From Chloroflexota bacterium (GTDB taxonomy: Bacteria > Chloroflexota > UBA11872), in NCBI GenBank assembly GCA_022826485.1, contig JAJDUU010000004.1, forward strand, positions 1 to 32,207: a stretch of 32,207 nucleotides of DNA. The letters run 5' to 3'. The position numbers and the translations under genes were made by a program. The stretch's first letter is position 1. The number at the start of each line of letters is the position of its first letter. This document shows, in pieces, positions 7,724 through 13,747 of the stretch. A model generated the notes under the pieces. It ran no database searches. It was not told the origin of the DNA and saw only the letters and a program-made list of their open reading frames with translations.

Positions 7724-7925
7724 GTGAGACGTTGCTGTCTCCTTCCTCTAGGCGGTCGTAGTTGATCACCTATCGGCACCGTAGCTCGCGAAACCTCACA
7801 TAACAATTCCAGCATGAAGACTCGTTCGCTAGAGTCGGGTGCTCCAGTTGCGCCGTGCTGTCGCGACTTGAGCGGGCCGGGAATTTGGCTACCGCGATCA
7901 TCGTCTTTGTGGCGGTTTCTTGGGG
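7673..7925. repeat. Duplicated divergent promoter module, copy 2
   Basis: Partner of 5093-5345, always 2580 bp away. The ribosome site GGAAGGAGACAGCA and the promoter boxes are kept, while the start codon of the minus-strand gene is ACG. On the plus side only the signal-peptide-sized start of the secreted gene remains. Confidence 0.85.
7778..7806 (-). promoter_or_regulatory. Promoter of the repeat-lipoprotein operon
   Basis: TTGTTA (7806-7801) and TACGGT (7783-7778) on the minus strand are 17 bp apart, matching the boxes at 5198-5226 in position and spacing. Confidence 0.45.
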
Positions 7926-7938
7926 CGTGCCACACTGA
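7855..7938 (+). pseudogene. Signal-peptide stub of the duplicated secreted gene
   Basis: From GTG 7855 the frame reads VLSRLERAGNLATAIIVFVA then VSWGVPH and stops at TGA 7936-7938. This aligns without gaps to the start of the gene at 5275 (MPSRFGRTVHLATALVVV). Only 27 residues remain, so it is a truncated remnant. The Rrf2 regulator gene starts 27 nt further on and may have replaced the rest. Confidence 0.55.
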
Positions 7939-7965
7939 GGCACCCCTCCCGCGGCGACCTGATTC

Positions 7966-8403
7966 ATGCGCCTGTCCATGCGAAGCGACTACGGGGTCCG
8001 CGCCCTCACGGACCTGGCGATGCACCACGGGCAGGGGCCGATCCAGAGCGCGGACGTGGCGCGGCGCATGTCCATCCCGCCGGTGTACCTGGACCAGGTG
8101 TTCAGCGCGCTGCGCAAGGCCGGGCTGGTGCGCAGCACCCGCGGTCCGCAGGGCGGCCACGAGCTGGCGCGCGGACCCGACGCCATCACCATGAGCGATA
8201 TCGTCACCGTGCTGGAAGGTCCGCTGCCGATCCTGGATTGCCTGGAGGACGCGGCGGCCTGCGAGCTGACGGATACGTGCTCGCAGCGGCCGGTGTGGGG
8301 GCGCGTGCGCGAGGCCATCCTGACCTCGCTGGCAGAGGTGAGCCTGGCCGAGTTGGCCGTCGACATGCAGGAAGCCCGCGAGCGGCCCGCCTACAGCATC
8401 TAG
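7966..8403 (+). CDS. Rrf2-family Fe-S type transcriptional regulator
   Basis: A 145-aa winged-helix regulator of the Rrf2/IscR/CymR family. The start MRLSMRSDYGVRAL is the family's usual N terminus. The recognition region is VYLDQVFSALRKAGLVRSTRGPQ, cut here as residues about 41-63. Three cysteines C92, C99 and C105 match the IscR cluster ligands C92, C98 and C104, so an Fe-S cluster is likely. The next gene starts 2 nt after its stop, and LarE follows, so it probably controls its own sulfur-related operon in response to iron-sulfur status or cysteine. The direct ligand is an inference. Confidence 0.9.
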   Translation: MRLSMRSDYGVRALTDLAMHHGQGPIQSADVARRMSIPPVYLDQVFSALRKAGLVRSTRGPQGGHELARGPDAITMSDIVTVLEGPLPILDCLEDAAACELTDTCSQRPVWGRVREAILTSLAEVSLAELAVDMQEARERPAYSI

Positions 8404-8405
8404 CC

Positions 8406-8840
8406 ATGCCGCTGGAAATCACCCGCCGCCACCTCGACGACATGGTGGCGCACGCCCGCGACGAGGCGCCCCTGGAGTGCTGCGGGATCATCGGCGGATC
8501 GGGCGACCGCGCCCTGGCGACCTTCCGCACGCGCAATATCGACCAGAGCCGGGTGCACTACACGATTCACCCCGAGGATCACTACCGCATCACGCGCGAG
8601 ATCGAGGACGTGCAAGAGTGGGACGTGCTCGGCTTCTATCACTCCCACCCCGAGAGCGAGGCGTTTCCCTCCGCCACCGACCTCTGCCACGCGCTGGAGT
8701 CGGGCTACAGCGAGGTCTCGCGCTTCGTGATCGTCTCGCTGGCGGACCCGAGCGACCCGGTGGCGCGCTCCTTTTGGCTCACCGGCGGCGAAGTCAACGA
8801 GGAGTCGCTCGTGATCGTCCCGGACGAGGACTCCGATTAG
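8406..8840 (+). CDS. JAMM/MPN (Mov34/PAD-1) metalloprotease-like protein
   Basis: A 144-aa single-domain JAMM zinc protein. The full metal site is visible: E24 (LECCG), H79-S80-H81-P82, S89 and D92, which fits H-x-H-x7-S-x2-D. Bacterial members process the C terminus of ubiquitin-like sulfur carriers such as ThiS or MoaD-like proteins, exposing Gly-Gly for thiocarboxylate formation. It is packed between an Rrf2 regulator (2 nt) and a LarE sulfur transferase (34 nt). This supports a role in sulfur transfer. No sulfur carrier protein gene is in the window, so the target is unknown. Confidence 0.88.
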   Translation: MPLEITRRHLDDMVAHARDEAPLECCGIIGGSGDRALATFRTRNIDQSRVHYTIHPEDHYRITREIEDVQEWDVLGFYHSHPESEAFPSATDLCHALESGYSEVSRFVIVSLADPSDPVARSFWLTGGEVNEESLVIVPDEDSD

Positions 8841-8874
8841 CACCGCCGCGCCGGCGCAAAGCTACGCGCCCACC

Positions 8875-9714
8875 ATGGATGTCGACGCCCCGCTCGACGA
8901 CAAGCTCGACGCGCTGCGGGAGAACCTGCGCCGCATGGCGCGGGTGGTGGTGGCCTATTCCGGCGGCGTGGACAGCAGCCTGCTCGCCAGCGTGGCGCAC
9001 GACGTCCTCGGCGACGAGGCCGTGGCCGTGACCGCGCTATCGGCCAGTCTGGCCGAATCCGAGCGCGTCGAGGCGGCCAACGTGGCGGCGCAGATCGGCA
9101 TTCGTCACGAAGTGATCCTGACGCACGAGCTCGAGAACGCGGACTATCGACGCAACGACCGCATGCGCTGCTTCCACTGCAAGGCGGAGCTGTTCGACTG
9201 CCTGCAGCGCTACGCCGACGCGCACGGGATTCCCTATATGGTCTACGGCCCGGTGGTGGACGACCTGGGCGATTTCCGCCCGGGCATGGCGGCCAGCCGG
9301 CAGCGCGGCGCGCGCGCCCCGCTGGTGGAAGCCGGATTGCGCAAGGACGACGTGCGCGCGCTGGCCCAGCGCTTCGACCTGCCAACCTGGAACAAGCCAG
9401 CGCAGGCCTGCCTGGCCTCGCGCGTGGCCTATGGAACGGAGGTGACCGTGGAGCGCCTGAGCCAGGTGGAGCGCGCCGAGGCGCTGCTGCGAGCCGAAGG
9501 GCTGGAAGAGTTGCGCGTGCGCCACCACGACGCCATTGCCCGCATCGAGGTTCCCGCCGATGCGCTGCCGCGGCTGGTGGCCGATCCGGAGCGCCGCCGG
9601 CGCATCGTGGACGGCATCAAGTCGCTCGGCTTCGCCTTTGTCACCCTCGACCTGGAGGGCTTCCGCTCAGGATCGATGAACGAGGCGCTGCCGCTGGCCG
9701 ACGAGGAGGCCTAG
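8875..9714 (+). CDS. larE: LarE-type ATP-dependent sacrificial sulfur transferase
   Basis: 279-aa PP-loop ATPase. The pyrophosphate loop SGGVDSS is at 29-35, and a C.xC pair RCFHC at 98-102. The motif KPAQACLASR places C179 at the position of the sacrificial cysteine of Lactiplantibacillus LarE (C176). In the characterised pathway LarE adenylates and then sulfurates pyridinium dicarboxylate to build the nickel-pincer cofactor of lactate racemase, losing its own Cys sulfur. No larA, larB or larC is nearby, and the JAMM neighbour suggests a different sulfur acceptor. No clear ribosome site precedes ATG 8875. Confidence 0.9.
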   Translation: MDVDAPLDDKLDALRENLRRMARVVVAYSGGVDSSLLASVAHDVLGDEAVAVTALSASLAESERVEAANVAAQIGIRHEVILTHELENADYRRNDRMRCFHCKAELFDCLQRYADAHGIPYMVYGPVVDDLGDFRPGMAASRQRGARAPLVEAGLRKDDVRALAQRFDLPTWNKPAQACLASRVAYGTEVTVERLSQVERAEALLRAEGLEELRVRHHDAIARIEVPADALPRLVADPERRRRIVDGIKSLGFAFVTLDLEGFRSGSMNEALPLADEEA

Positions 9715-9718
9715 TGGC

Positions 9719-9737
9719 GGCAGCCCTTATGGCTGCC
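9719..9737 (+). terminator. Hairpin after the larE cluster
   Basis: A 7-bp stem GGCAGCC / GGCTGCC with a 5-nt loop starts 4 nt after the LarE stop. There is no T-tract, so termination efficiency is uncertain. Confidence 0.4.
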
Positions 9738-9822
9738 CGTTGGTGGTGCTGCGCATTTGACCGTGTCAATCCAAGCCGACGCCAGGTCGTGTCTCAAATC
9801 GGAAAGCGGACGATTTGGCGGA

Positions 9823-10056
9823 TCAGCCGGTTTCCGAGTCGCGATTTGCGCGTTCCTCGGCTAGCCACACCGCCGCGTCGACACCGAGATCGGTCATTGG
9901 GCGCTCAGCCAGCCGCCTGGGCCAATCGGCGCGCGCCAATTCACGCTCCAACGCGCTGATAACCAGGGCGCTCATCGTAAGGTTGTGCTCGCGGGCGTGG
10001 CGCCGGAGTCGTTCGAGCAGATCCTCCGAGATGTCTCGGACTTCCAGATTGGCCAT
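9823..10056 (-). CDS. Orphan FitA/VapB-like antitoxin (RHH)
   Basis: A 77-aa protein with a ribbon-helix-helix N terminus: strand MANLEVRDIS, helix EDLLERLRRHAREHN, helix SALVISALERELAR. This is the FitA-type antitoxin pattern; such proteins dimerise on their own operator and neutralise a PIN toxin with the C-terminal tail. The DNA after its stop (9715-9822) was read in all frames and does not start a PIN domain, so the toxin is missing. It lies 113 nt downstream of the histidine kinase gene on the same strand. It may be a remnant or act on a toxin encoded elsewhere. Confidence 0.75.
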   Translation of the reverse strand: MANLEVRDISEDLLERLRRHAREHNLTMSALVISALERELARADWPRRLAERPMTDLGVDAAVWLAEERANRDSETG

Positions 10057-10139
10057 GTCAGGAGCTTAGCCCGAAAAGCACGCGGTCTTGGCAACCAAGC
10101 GAGCTTCTAGCTCCGCTTCGGGGACCCCTCCACTACGGC

Positions 10140-10172
10140 TGAGACCGACCAACGATGCTCGTTTCGGTCTCA
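10140..10172 (-). terminator. Hairpin at the 3' end of the histidine kinase gene
   Basis: Perfect 9-bp inverted repeat TGAGACCGA / TCGGTCTCA (10140-10148 and 10164-10172) around a 15-nt loop. The right arm includes the kinase stop codon. No T-tract follows on the minus strand. Confidence 0.4.
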
Positions 10173-11492
10173 ATCGGCTAGCTGCACCTCGTTCGATTGG
10201 CCGGATGAACCCGGATCCCGGAGCAGCAGCACCGTCATCTCGGTATATGCGCCGGGCTCCGACGCGGGAACGATCTGTCCGCCGTGCTCGCGGACGATTT
10301 CGTGCGACAGGGTCAATCCCAGTCCGGTGCTCCGGCTGCTCTCCTTGGTGGTGAAGAAGGGGCTGAAGACCCTGGCCATGACCTCGGGCGTCATGCCCGT
10401 GCCGTTGTCGCGGACGTCGATGGCCGCACCGTCCGCCGTGCGCCGGCTCGCGATTCGCAACTCCGGTTCATAGTCGTCCCCGGCTGACTCCGCCCGCTTC
10501 GCCATGGCGTGGCAGGCGTTGGTCACCAGGTTGGTGAAGACGCGGGCCAGGTCCTCCTGCACCGCGCTGATCTCGCCGATGGTCGGGTCGAGCTCCTGCC
10601 GAATCTCGGCCGTGAAGCCCGGCATTTGCGCCTGCGCCGCCTGGTAGCCCAGGCCCACCTGTTTCGCCAGGAGCTGATTCAGGTCCACCAGCTCGAAGGT
10701 CCCCTCGCCGCGTCGCCCCATCGCCAGCAGGTCCGCGATGATCCGGTCGGCGCGGTCGCTGTGCGTGACGATGCGCTTCATGTTGTCCACGAGGTCTGCG
10801 GTGAGCTCGTCCGTCGTCTCGAGGTCGCCGTCCGTTGGCTGCGCGGGAGCGTCCTTGATCTGAACGGCAATGGCCTCCGAGCTCGCGGCGAAGTTGCGGA
10901 TGAACTGCAGCGGGTTGCGGATCTCGTGGGCGACCCCGGCGGACAATTCACCAAGCTCGGCCAGCTTCTGCTGGCTGATGATGCGGTCCTGGCTTTTGCG
11001 CAGCTCGTCCAGCGTGTCTTCCAGCGCGGCGTTCTTTTCCTGCAACTCATCCGAGAGCTTCCGCACCAGGTCAAGCTGCATGGCCCGGATGGAGCTCTGC
11101 CGCAGCGTCTCCAGCGCCAGACAGGCCTTGGACACTTCGTCGTTGCCCCGGGGCTCGATGCGGTACTCGAAATCGCCCATGCCCAGACGGCGGATCCAGG
11201 CCTCCACCGCGATCGTCCGAATGCCCACGTGCAGGACGAGCGCGGCCTTTCCCAGTGTCACGGCCAGCGTTGTGCCGGCCAGGACGATCAACACCGGATT
11301 GCCGTGCAGCACGGCCAGCACCGTGGTGGCCGCCAAGAGGCCGATGATCACGAAGATCAGCAGGAAGTGCTGAATCGAATAGCGCCTGATCGAGAACTTC
11401 GACAGCCCAAACGGGTCGTTCTGCTCGAAGGACTGGTCGGCGAGCGGGTCCGGGCGGTTCATCGCGTCAATCGTTGGCGGGGCCGGTGACAT
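10170..11492 (-). CDS. Membrane-bound sensor histidine kinase
   Basis: 440-aa sensor kinase. Two adjacent membrane helices (about 41-62 and 66-88) with almost no loop between them leave no room for an external sensor domain. A HAMP-like region and a coiled coil (about 130-175) lead to the H box AHEIRNPL with H189. The N box is around N325 (LVTNACHAM), G1 is DNGTGM (362-367), the F box FSPFFTTK and G2 GLGL (390-393). The signal is therefore probably sensed in the membrane or cytoplasm. No response regulator is encoded nearby, so it is an orphan. ATG 11462 is an alternative start; neither has a strong ribosome site. Confidence 0.92.
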   Translation of the reverse strand: MSPAPPTIDAMNRPDPLADQSFEQNDPFGLSKFSIRRYSIQHFLLIFVIIGLLAATTVLAVLHGNPVLIVLAGTTLAVTLGKAALVLHVGIRTIAVEAWIRRLGMGDFEYRIEPRGNDEVSKACLALETLRQSSIRAMQLDLVRKLSDELQEKNAALEDTLDELRKSQDRIISQQKLAELGELSAGVAHEIRNPLQFIRNFAASSEAIAVQIKDAPAQPTDGDLETTDELTADLVDNMKRIVTHSDRADRIIADLLAMGRRGEGTFELVDLNQLLAKQVGLGYQAAQAQMPGFTAEIRQELDPTIGEISAVQEDLARVFTNLVTNACHAMAKRAESAGDDYEPELRIASRRTADGAAIDVRDNGTGMTPEVMARVFSPFFTTKESSRSTGLGLTLSHEIVREHGGQIVPASEPGAYTEMTVLLLRDPGSSGQSNEVQLAD

Positions 11493-11577
11493 TGTGCCCC
11501 GGAGGTCTCATCCCATCCCGCACACTGTAATGTCGCGGCGGCGTGGCTGAAACGACGGGCCGAGGAGATACGCAGCG

Positions 11578-11706
11578 ATGGACGACCCTTCGCCCGATCC
11601 GGACACCAGAAGCCATCCCTGCCTCGAAGTGGGCTGCCTGATCGTGGTGGTGATCGCCGTGGTGCTGGCGATCTTAAGCGCCACGGGCGTTTGCGTCGCC
11701 GCGTAG
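11578..11706 (+). CDS. 42-aa membrane microprotein
   Basis: A short frame from ATG 11578 to TAG 11704-11706, with GAGGAG 10 nt upstream. The N-terminal part is polar and Asp/Pro-rich, then CLEVGC, then one hydrophobic helix LIVVVIAVVLAILSATGVCV ending at the C terminus. This is a tail-anchor layout. It is divergent from the histidine kinase gene (85 nt between starts) and could be a partner or simply a neighbour. No family recognised. Confidence 0.5.
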   Translation: MDDPSPDPDTRSHPCLEVGCLIVVVIAVVLAILSATGVCVAA

Positions 11707-11749
11707 CGGAGGCGCGACGGCTTGATGGCTGGAATTGAGCCCAATAAAA

Positions 11750-11771
11750 TCTAGCCAGATAGTCTAGCCAG
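11750..11771. promoter_or_regulatory. Direct repeats before the Phd/PIN pair, likely operator
   Basis: TCTAGCCAG occurs at 11750-11758 and 11763-11771, 13 bp apart, ending 9 nt before the antitoxin ATG. Phd/YefM antitoxins repress their own operons at such repeated sites. The link is inferred from position. Confidence 0.45.
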
Positions 11772-11780
11772 GACAATTGC

Positions 11781-12041
11781 ATGACCGATTGGCCTCTGCA
11801 GGACGCCAAGAACCGCTTCAGCGCCGTGGTCAACGCCGCCCTCGCCGGCGCGCCGCAGCGGGTGACCCGCCGGGGCGAACCCGCGGTCGTGGTGTTGGCG
11901 GTGGACGAGTACGAGCGCCTCCGCCAGCTGGAGAAGACCAACGCGCCCACATTCGTCGAGCATCTGCTCGCCATCCCCAAGGGCGGGCCGGATGACCTGT
12001 TCGATCGAGCCCCGACCAAACTTCGCGACGTTGAGTGGTGA
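11781..12041 (+). CDS. Phd/YefM-family antitoxin
   Basis: 86-aa antitoxin. The N-terminal DNA-binding fold is typical: DWPLQDAKNRFSAVV, then VTRRGEPAVVVLAVDEYERL. The acidic, flexible C terminus (from about residue 55) would wrap the toxin. Its TGA overlaps the toxin ATG (TGATG form, one shared base), so synthesis is coupled. Repeats just upstream are a probable autoregulatory operator. Confidence 0.9.
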   Translation: MTDWPLQDAKNRFSAVVNAALAGAPQRVTRRGEPAVVVLAVDEYERLRQLEKTNAPTFVEHLLAIPKGGPDDLFDRAPTKLRDVEW

Positions 12042-12469
12042 TGTATCTGCTGGACACCAACGTCGTATCCGCCCTCCGCCGGCCCGACCGTCATCCCGGG
12101 CCAATCGCGTGGCTCCAGGCCCAGCGGACATCGGACGTGTTTCTGAGCGTGGTGACTATCGGCGAGATCGAGCGGGGCATCGCCCAGCAGCGGCATCGCG
12201 ACCCATCGTTCGCGTCGGAGCTGTCCGATTGGCTAGACCGGATACTCGCCTGGTACGGCGACCGGGTGATCGCCGTCGGTGTTCCCACCGCACGTCGGTG
12301 GGGAAGTCTGTCGGGGGACCTCGGGAACGAGTCCGCGGACCTGCTCATCGCGGCCACGGCGCTGGAGCACGGGCTGACCGTCGTGACTCGCAACGTCAGG
12401 CACTTCGAGCCGACGGGCGTGGAGGCGCTCGATCCATTTGCCGGAGGCGGGGAGTCCGCCGCTAGTTGA
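12041..12469 (+). CDS. PIN-domain toxin (VapC/FitB-like RNase)
   Basis: 142-aa PIN ribonuclease expected to cut RNA with Mg or Mn. The acidic site is complete: D5 (LLDTN), E42 (IGEIERG), D100 (ESADLLIAATA), with N118 in the TRNVRHF motif. ATG 12041 is preferred; two GTG codons just before it are alternative starts. It is paired with a Phd-type antitoxin in place of the more usual AbrB or RHH partner, a combination known for FitB-like toxins. Confidence 0.92.
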   Translation: MYLLDTNVVSALRRPDRHPGPIAWLQAQRTSDVFLSVVTIGEIERGIAQQRHRDPSFASELSDWLDRILAWYGDRVIAVGVPTARRWGSLSGDLGNESADLLIAATALEHGLTVVTRNVRHFEPTGVEALDPFAGGGESAAS

Positions 12470-12552
12470 CCACCGAGCGTTGATTCGGTGGATCGTGCCT
12501 ACCCAAACGTCGAAAGCTGCCGCGGCGGGGTGCTCGACCCAGATCGCGTTTC

Positions 12553-12588
12553 TCCGTCACCCCGGCGAACGCCGGGGTCCAGGTCCGT
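12553..12588. repeat. REP-like palindromic repeat, copy C
   Basis: Stem ACCCCGGC / GCCGGGGT (12559-12566 and 12571-12578) with a GAAC loop, flanked by CCGTC and CCAGGTCCGT as in copies A and B. Confidence 0.8.
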
Positions 12589-12610
12589 CCGACAAACCCG
12601 AAACCCTGAC

Positions 12611-12663
12611 TGGATTCCGGCCCCGTGTCGAGTACGGGGCAGGCTCTCCGCCGGAATGACGAC
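12611..12663. repeat. REP-like repeat, copy D, long subtype, inverted
   Basis: Reads CTGGATTCCGGCCCCGT... through to CCGGAATGACGAC, so it is opposite in orientation to copy C. A second hairpin (CCCCGT..ACGGGG) is nested in the loop. The same 53-bp form occurs at 20537-20597. Together copies C and D fill most of the 12470-12713 gap; no gene is seen there. Confidence 0.75.
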
Positions 12664-12713
12664 GTGGAGCGTGTCGGAATGGCAATGGGGAGATTGCCGA
12701 CCAGATATGACGG

Positions 12714-12785
12714 AGCGGAAGACGGGATTCGAACCCGTGACCCTCTCCTTGGCAAGGAGATGCTCTACCACTGAGCCACTTCCGC
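12714..12785 (-). tRNA. tRNA-Gly(GCC)
   Basis: The minus strand gives a full cloverleaf: acceptor GCGGAAG / CTTCCGC, D arm GTGGCTCAGTGGTAGAGC, anticodon stem CTCCT / AGGAG with loop TTGCCAA (anticodon GCC at 12753-12751), and T arm with GGTTCGAATCC. The discriminator is T and is followed by CCG, so the CCA end is not encoded. It is 26 nt beyond the stop of the XRE-type regulator gene. Confidence 0.97.
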
Positions 12786-12811
12786 CGGGCGGGACCGGCC
12801 CGCTCGATATT

Positions 12812-13333
12812 CTAGCGCGAGCCGCCGCCACCCGCGGGCGGCATGTCTGGCGGTGATGGGTCGGATCGGGCCGCGGCGTCGGGGTCGTCGGCCAGCTCTT
12901 CGAGCAGGCGGGCCAGAAGCTCGGCGAGCGGCGCCCGATAGCCCGCGGGGATGCCGCGTTCGCCCAGGGCGTCGGCCAGGGCCGTGTCCGCGGCGCGGAA
13001 GTGCCAGGCGCGCACGGCCCGGTCGAGCGCCGGGCTGGCGGCGGTCACGACCGGCGCTTCACCGAGCAGCCAATCCGTCCCGCGGCCGGCATCCGCCAGA
13101 CCGGCTCGCTCGACGAGGCGGCCAAGCTCACGCGCGGCAAATACGCTCGGCGCCCCCTGGCCGCGCGCCCAGCGATTGACCGTGCTGGGGCTCACGCTGA
13201 CGCCCGCCGTCTGCAACTCCGCCGCCACCTCGTCCAGCGTGCGGTCGGCGTAGCCCATGTAGGCCCGCAGCCGGCGGGCAAGCTCGCCGCGCTCCGGACT
13301 GGACGCGTCGCCAGCGTGCGAATCGACGTTCAT
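12812..13333 (-). CDS. XRE-type helix-turn-helix regulator
   Basis: 173-aa protein with an N-terminal helix-turn-helix: residues about 15-75, including TLDEVAAEL, SPSTVNRWARGQG and FAARELGRLVERAG, the order seen in Cro/C1-type repressors. The C-terminal half is Ala/Leu-rich helix (LAELLARLLEELADD) that may dimerise, ending in a Pro/Gly tail. It diverges from a small hypothetical gene across an unusually AT-rich spacer (13334-13395), which is where both promoters and its own operator would lie. Target genes are unknown. Confidence 0.75.
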   Translation of the reverse strand: MNVDSHAGDASSPERGELARRLRAYMGYADRTLDEVAAELQTAGVSVSPSTVNRWARGQGAPSVFAARELGRLVERAGLADAGRGTDWLLGEAPVVTAASPALDRAVRAWHFRAADTALADALGERGIPAGYRAPLAELLARLLEELADDPDAAARSDPSPPDMPPAGGGGSR

Positions 13334-13459
13334 TCAGACCTGAACGGTATCATTTGCTAAGTATAGCGGCGATTACGACAGAATCAACTAAATATGGTAG
13401 TATCTTGCAACTTGAGGGTGGTCACTGGATTCCCAATTCGAGTCGCAAGGCGGTTCCGG
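13334..13459. promoter_or_regulatory. AT-rich divergent promoter region
   Basis: Between the XRE gene and the next gene the sequence drops to well below the local GC level (13349-13405, with TAAGTATAG and CTAAATATGGTAGTAT). Two related T-A-A-(G/A)-T-A-T elements about 31 bp apart may be half-sites or -10 boxes. Exact promoters cannot be fixed by eye. Confidence 0.4.
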
Positions 13460-13747
13460 ATGCTGCATGGAGGACGGGCGGCGGGCGCCCCAATCCATCC
13501 GGGAACCGAGCGCGACCGTCGGTCCGATCTGGCCCGGCGATTGGCCCGCGAGCCGCAAATCGCCGCGCTCGAAGCGGTGGCGAATTGGGCCGAGCAGCAG
13601 GGCCTGCCTCCCGAGTCGGTGGACGGCATGCGCGAGATCATCAAGGTCTTCGCGGCCGACCCTGAGGCGCCAAATCTCGATCTGGCCATGCGCGCGCGGC
13701 GGCGCCGGATCGTGCGGGAGTTGCGCCGGCAGGACTGCCGCGGCTAG
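13460..13747 (+). CDS. Hypothetical 95-aa basic helical protein
   Basis: The frame is open from 13394, but ATG 13460 is taken as start because the residues before it look non-coding and AT-rich. The product is mostly charged helix: DLARRLAREPQIAALEAVANW, then EQQGLPPESVDGMREIIKVFAAD, then an Arg-rich tail RARRRRIVRELRRQD (each cut below twenty residues in reading). It has no signal or membrane helix. It faces the XRE regulator gene across the AT-rich spacer and may be its target. Its TAG overlaps the stop of the converging glycosidase-like gene as CTAG. No family recognised. Confidence 0.5.
   Translation: MLHGGRAAGAPIHPGTERDRRSDLARRLAREPQIAALEAVANWAEQQGLPPESVDGMREIIKVFAADPEAPNLDLAMRARRRRIVRELRRQDCRG

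Noticed and set aside
9715-9822. PIN toxin partner for the antitoxin at 9823-10056
   Set aside because: No DTN-type start or acidic motifs in any frame after the antitoxin stop.
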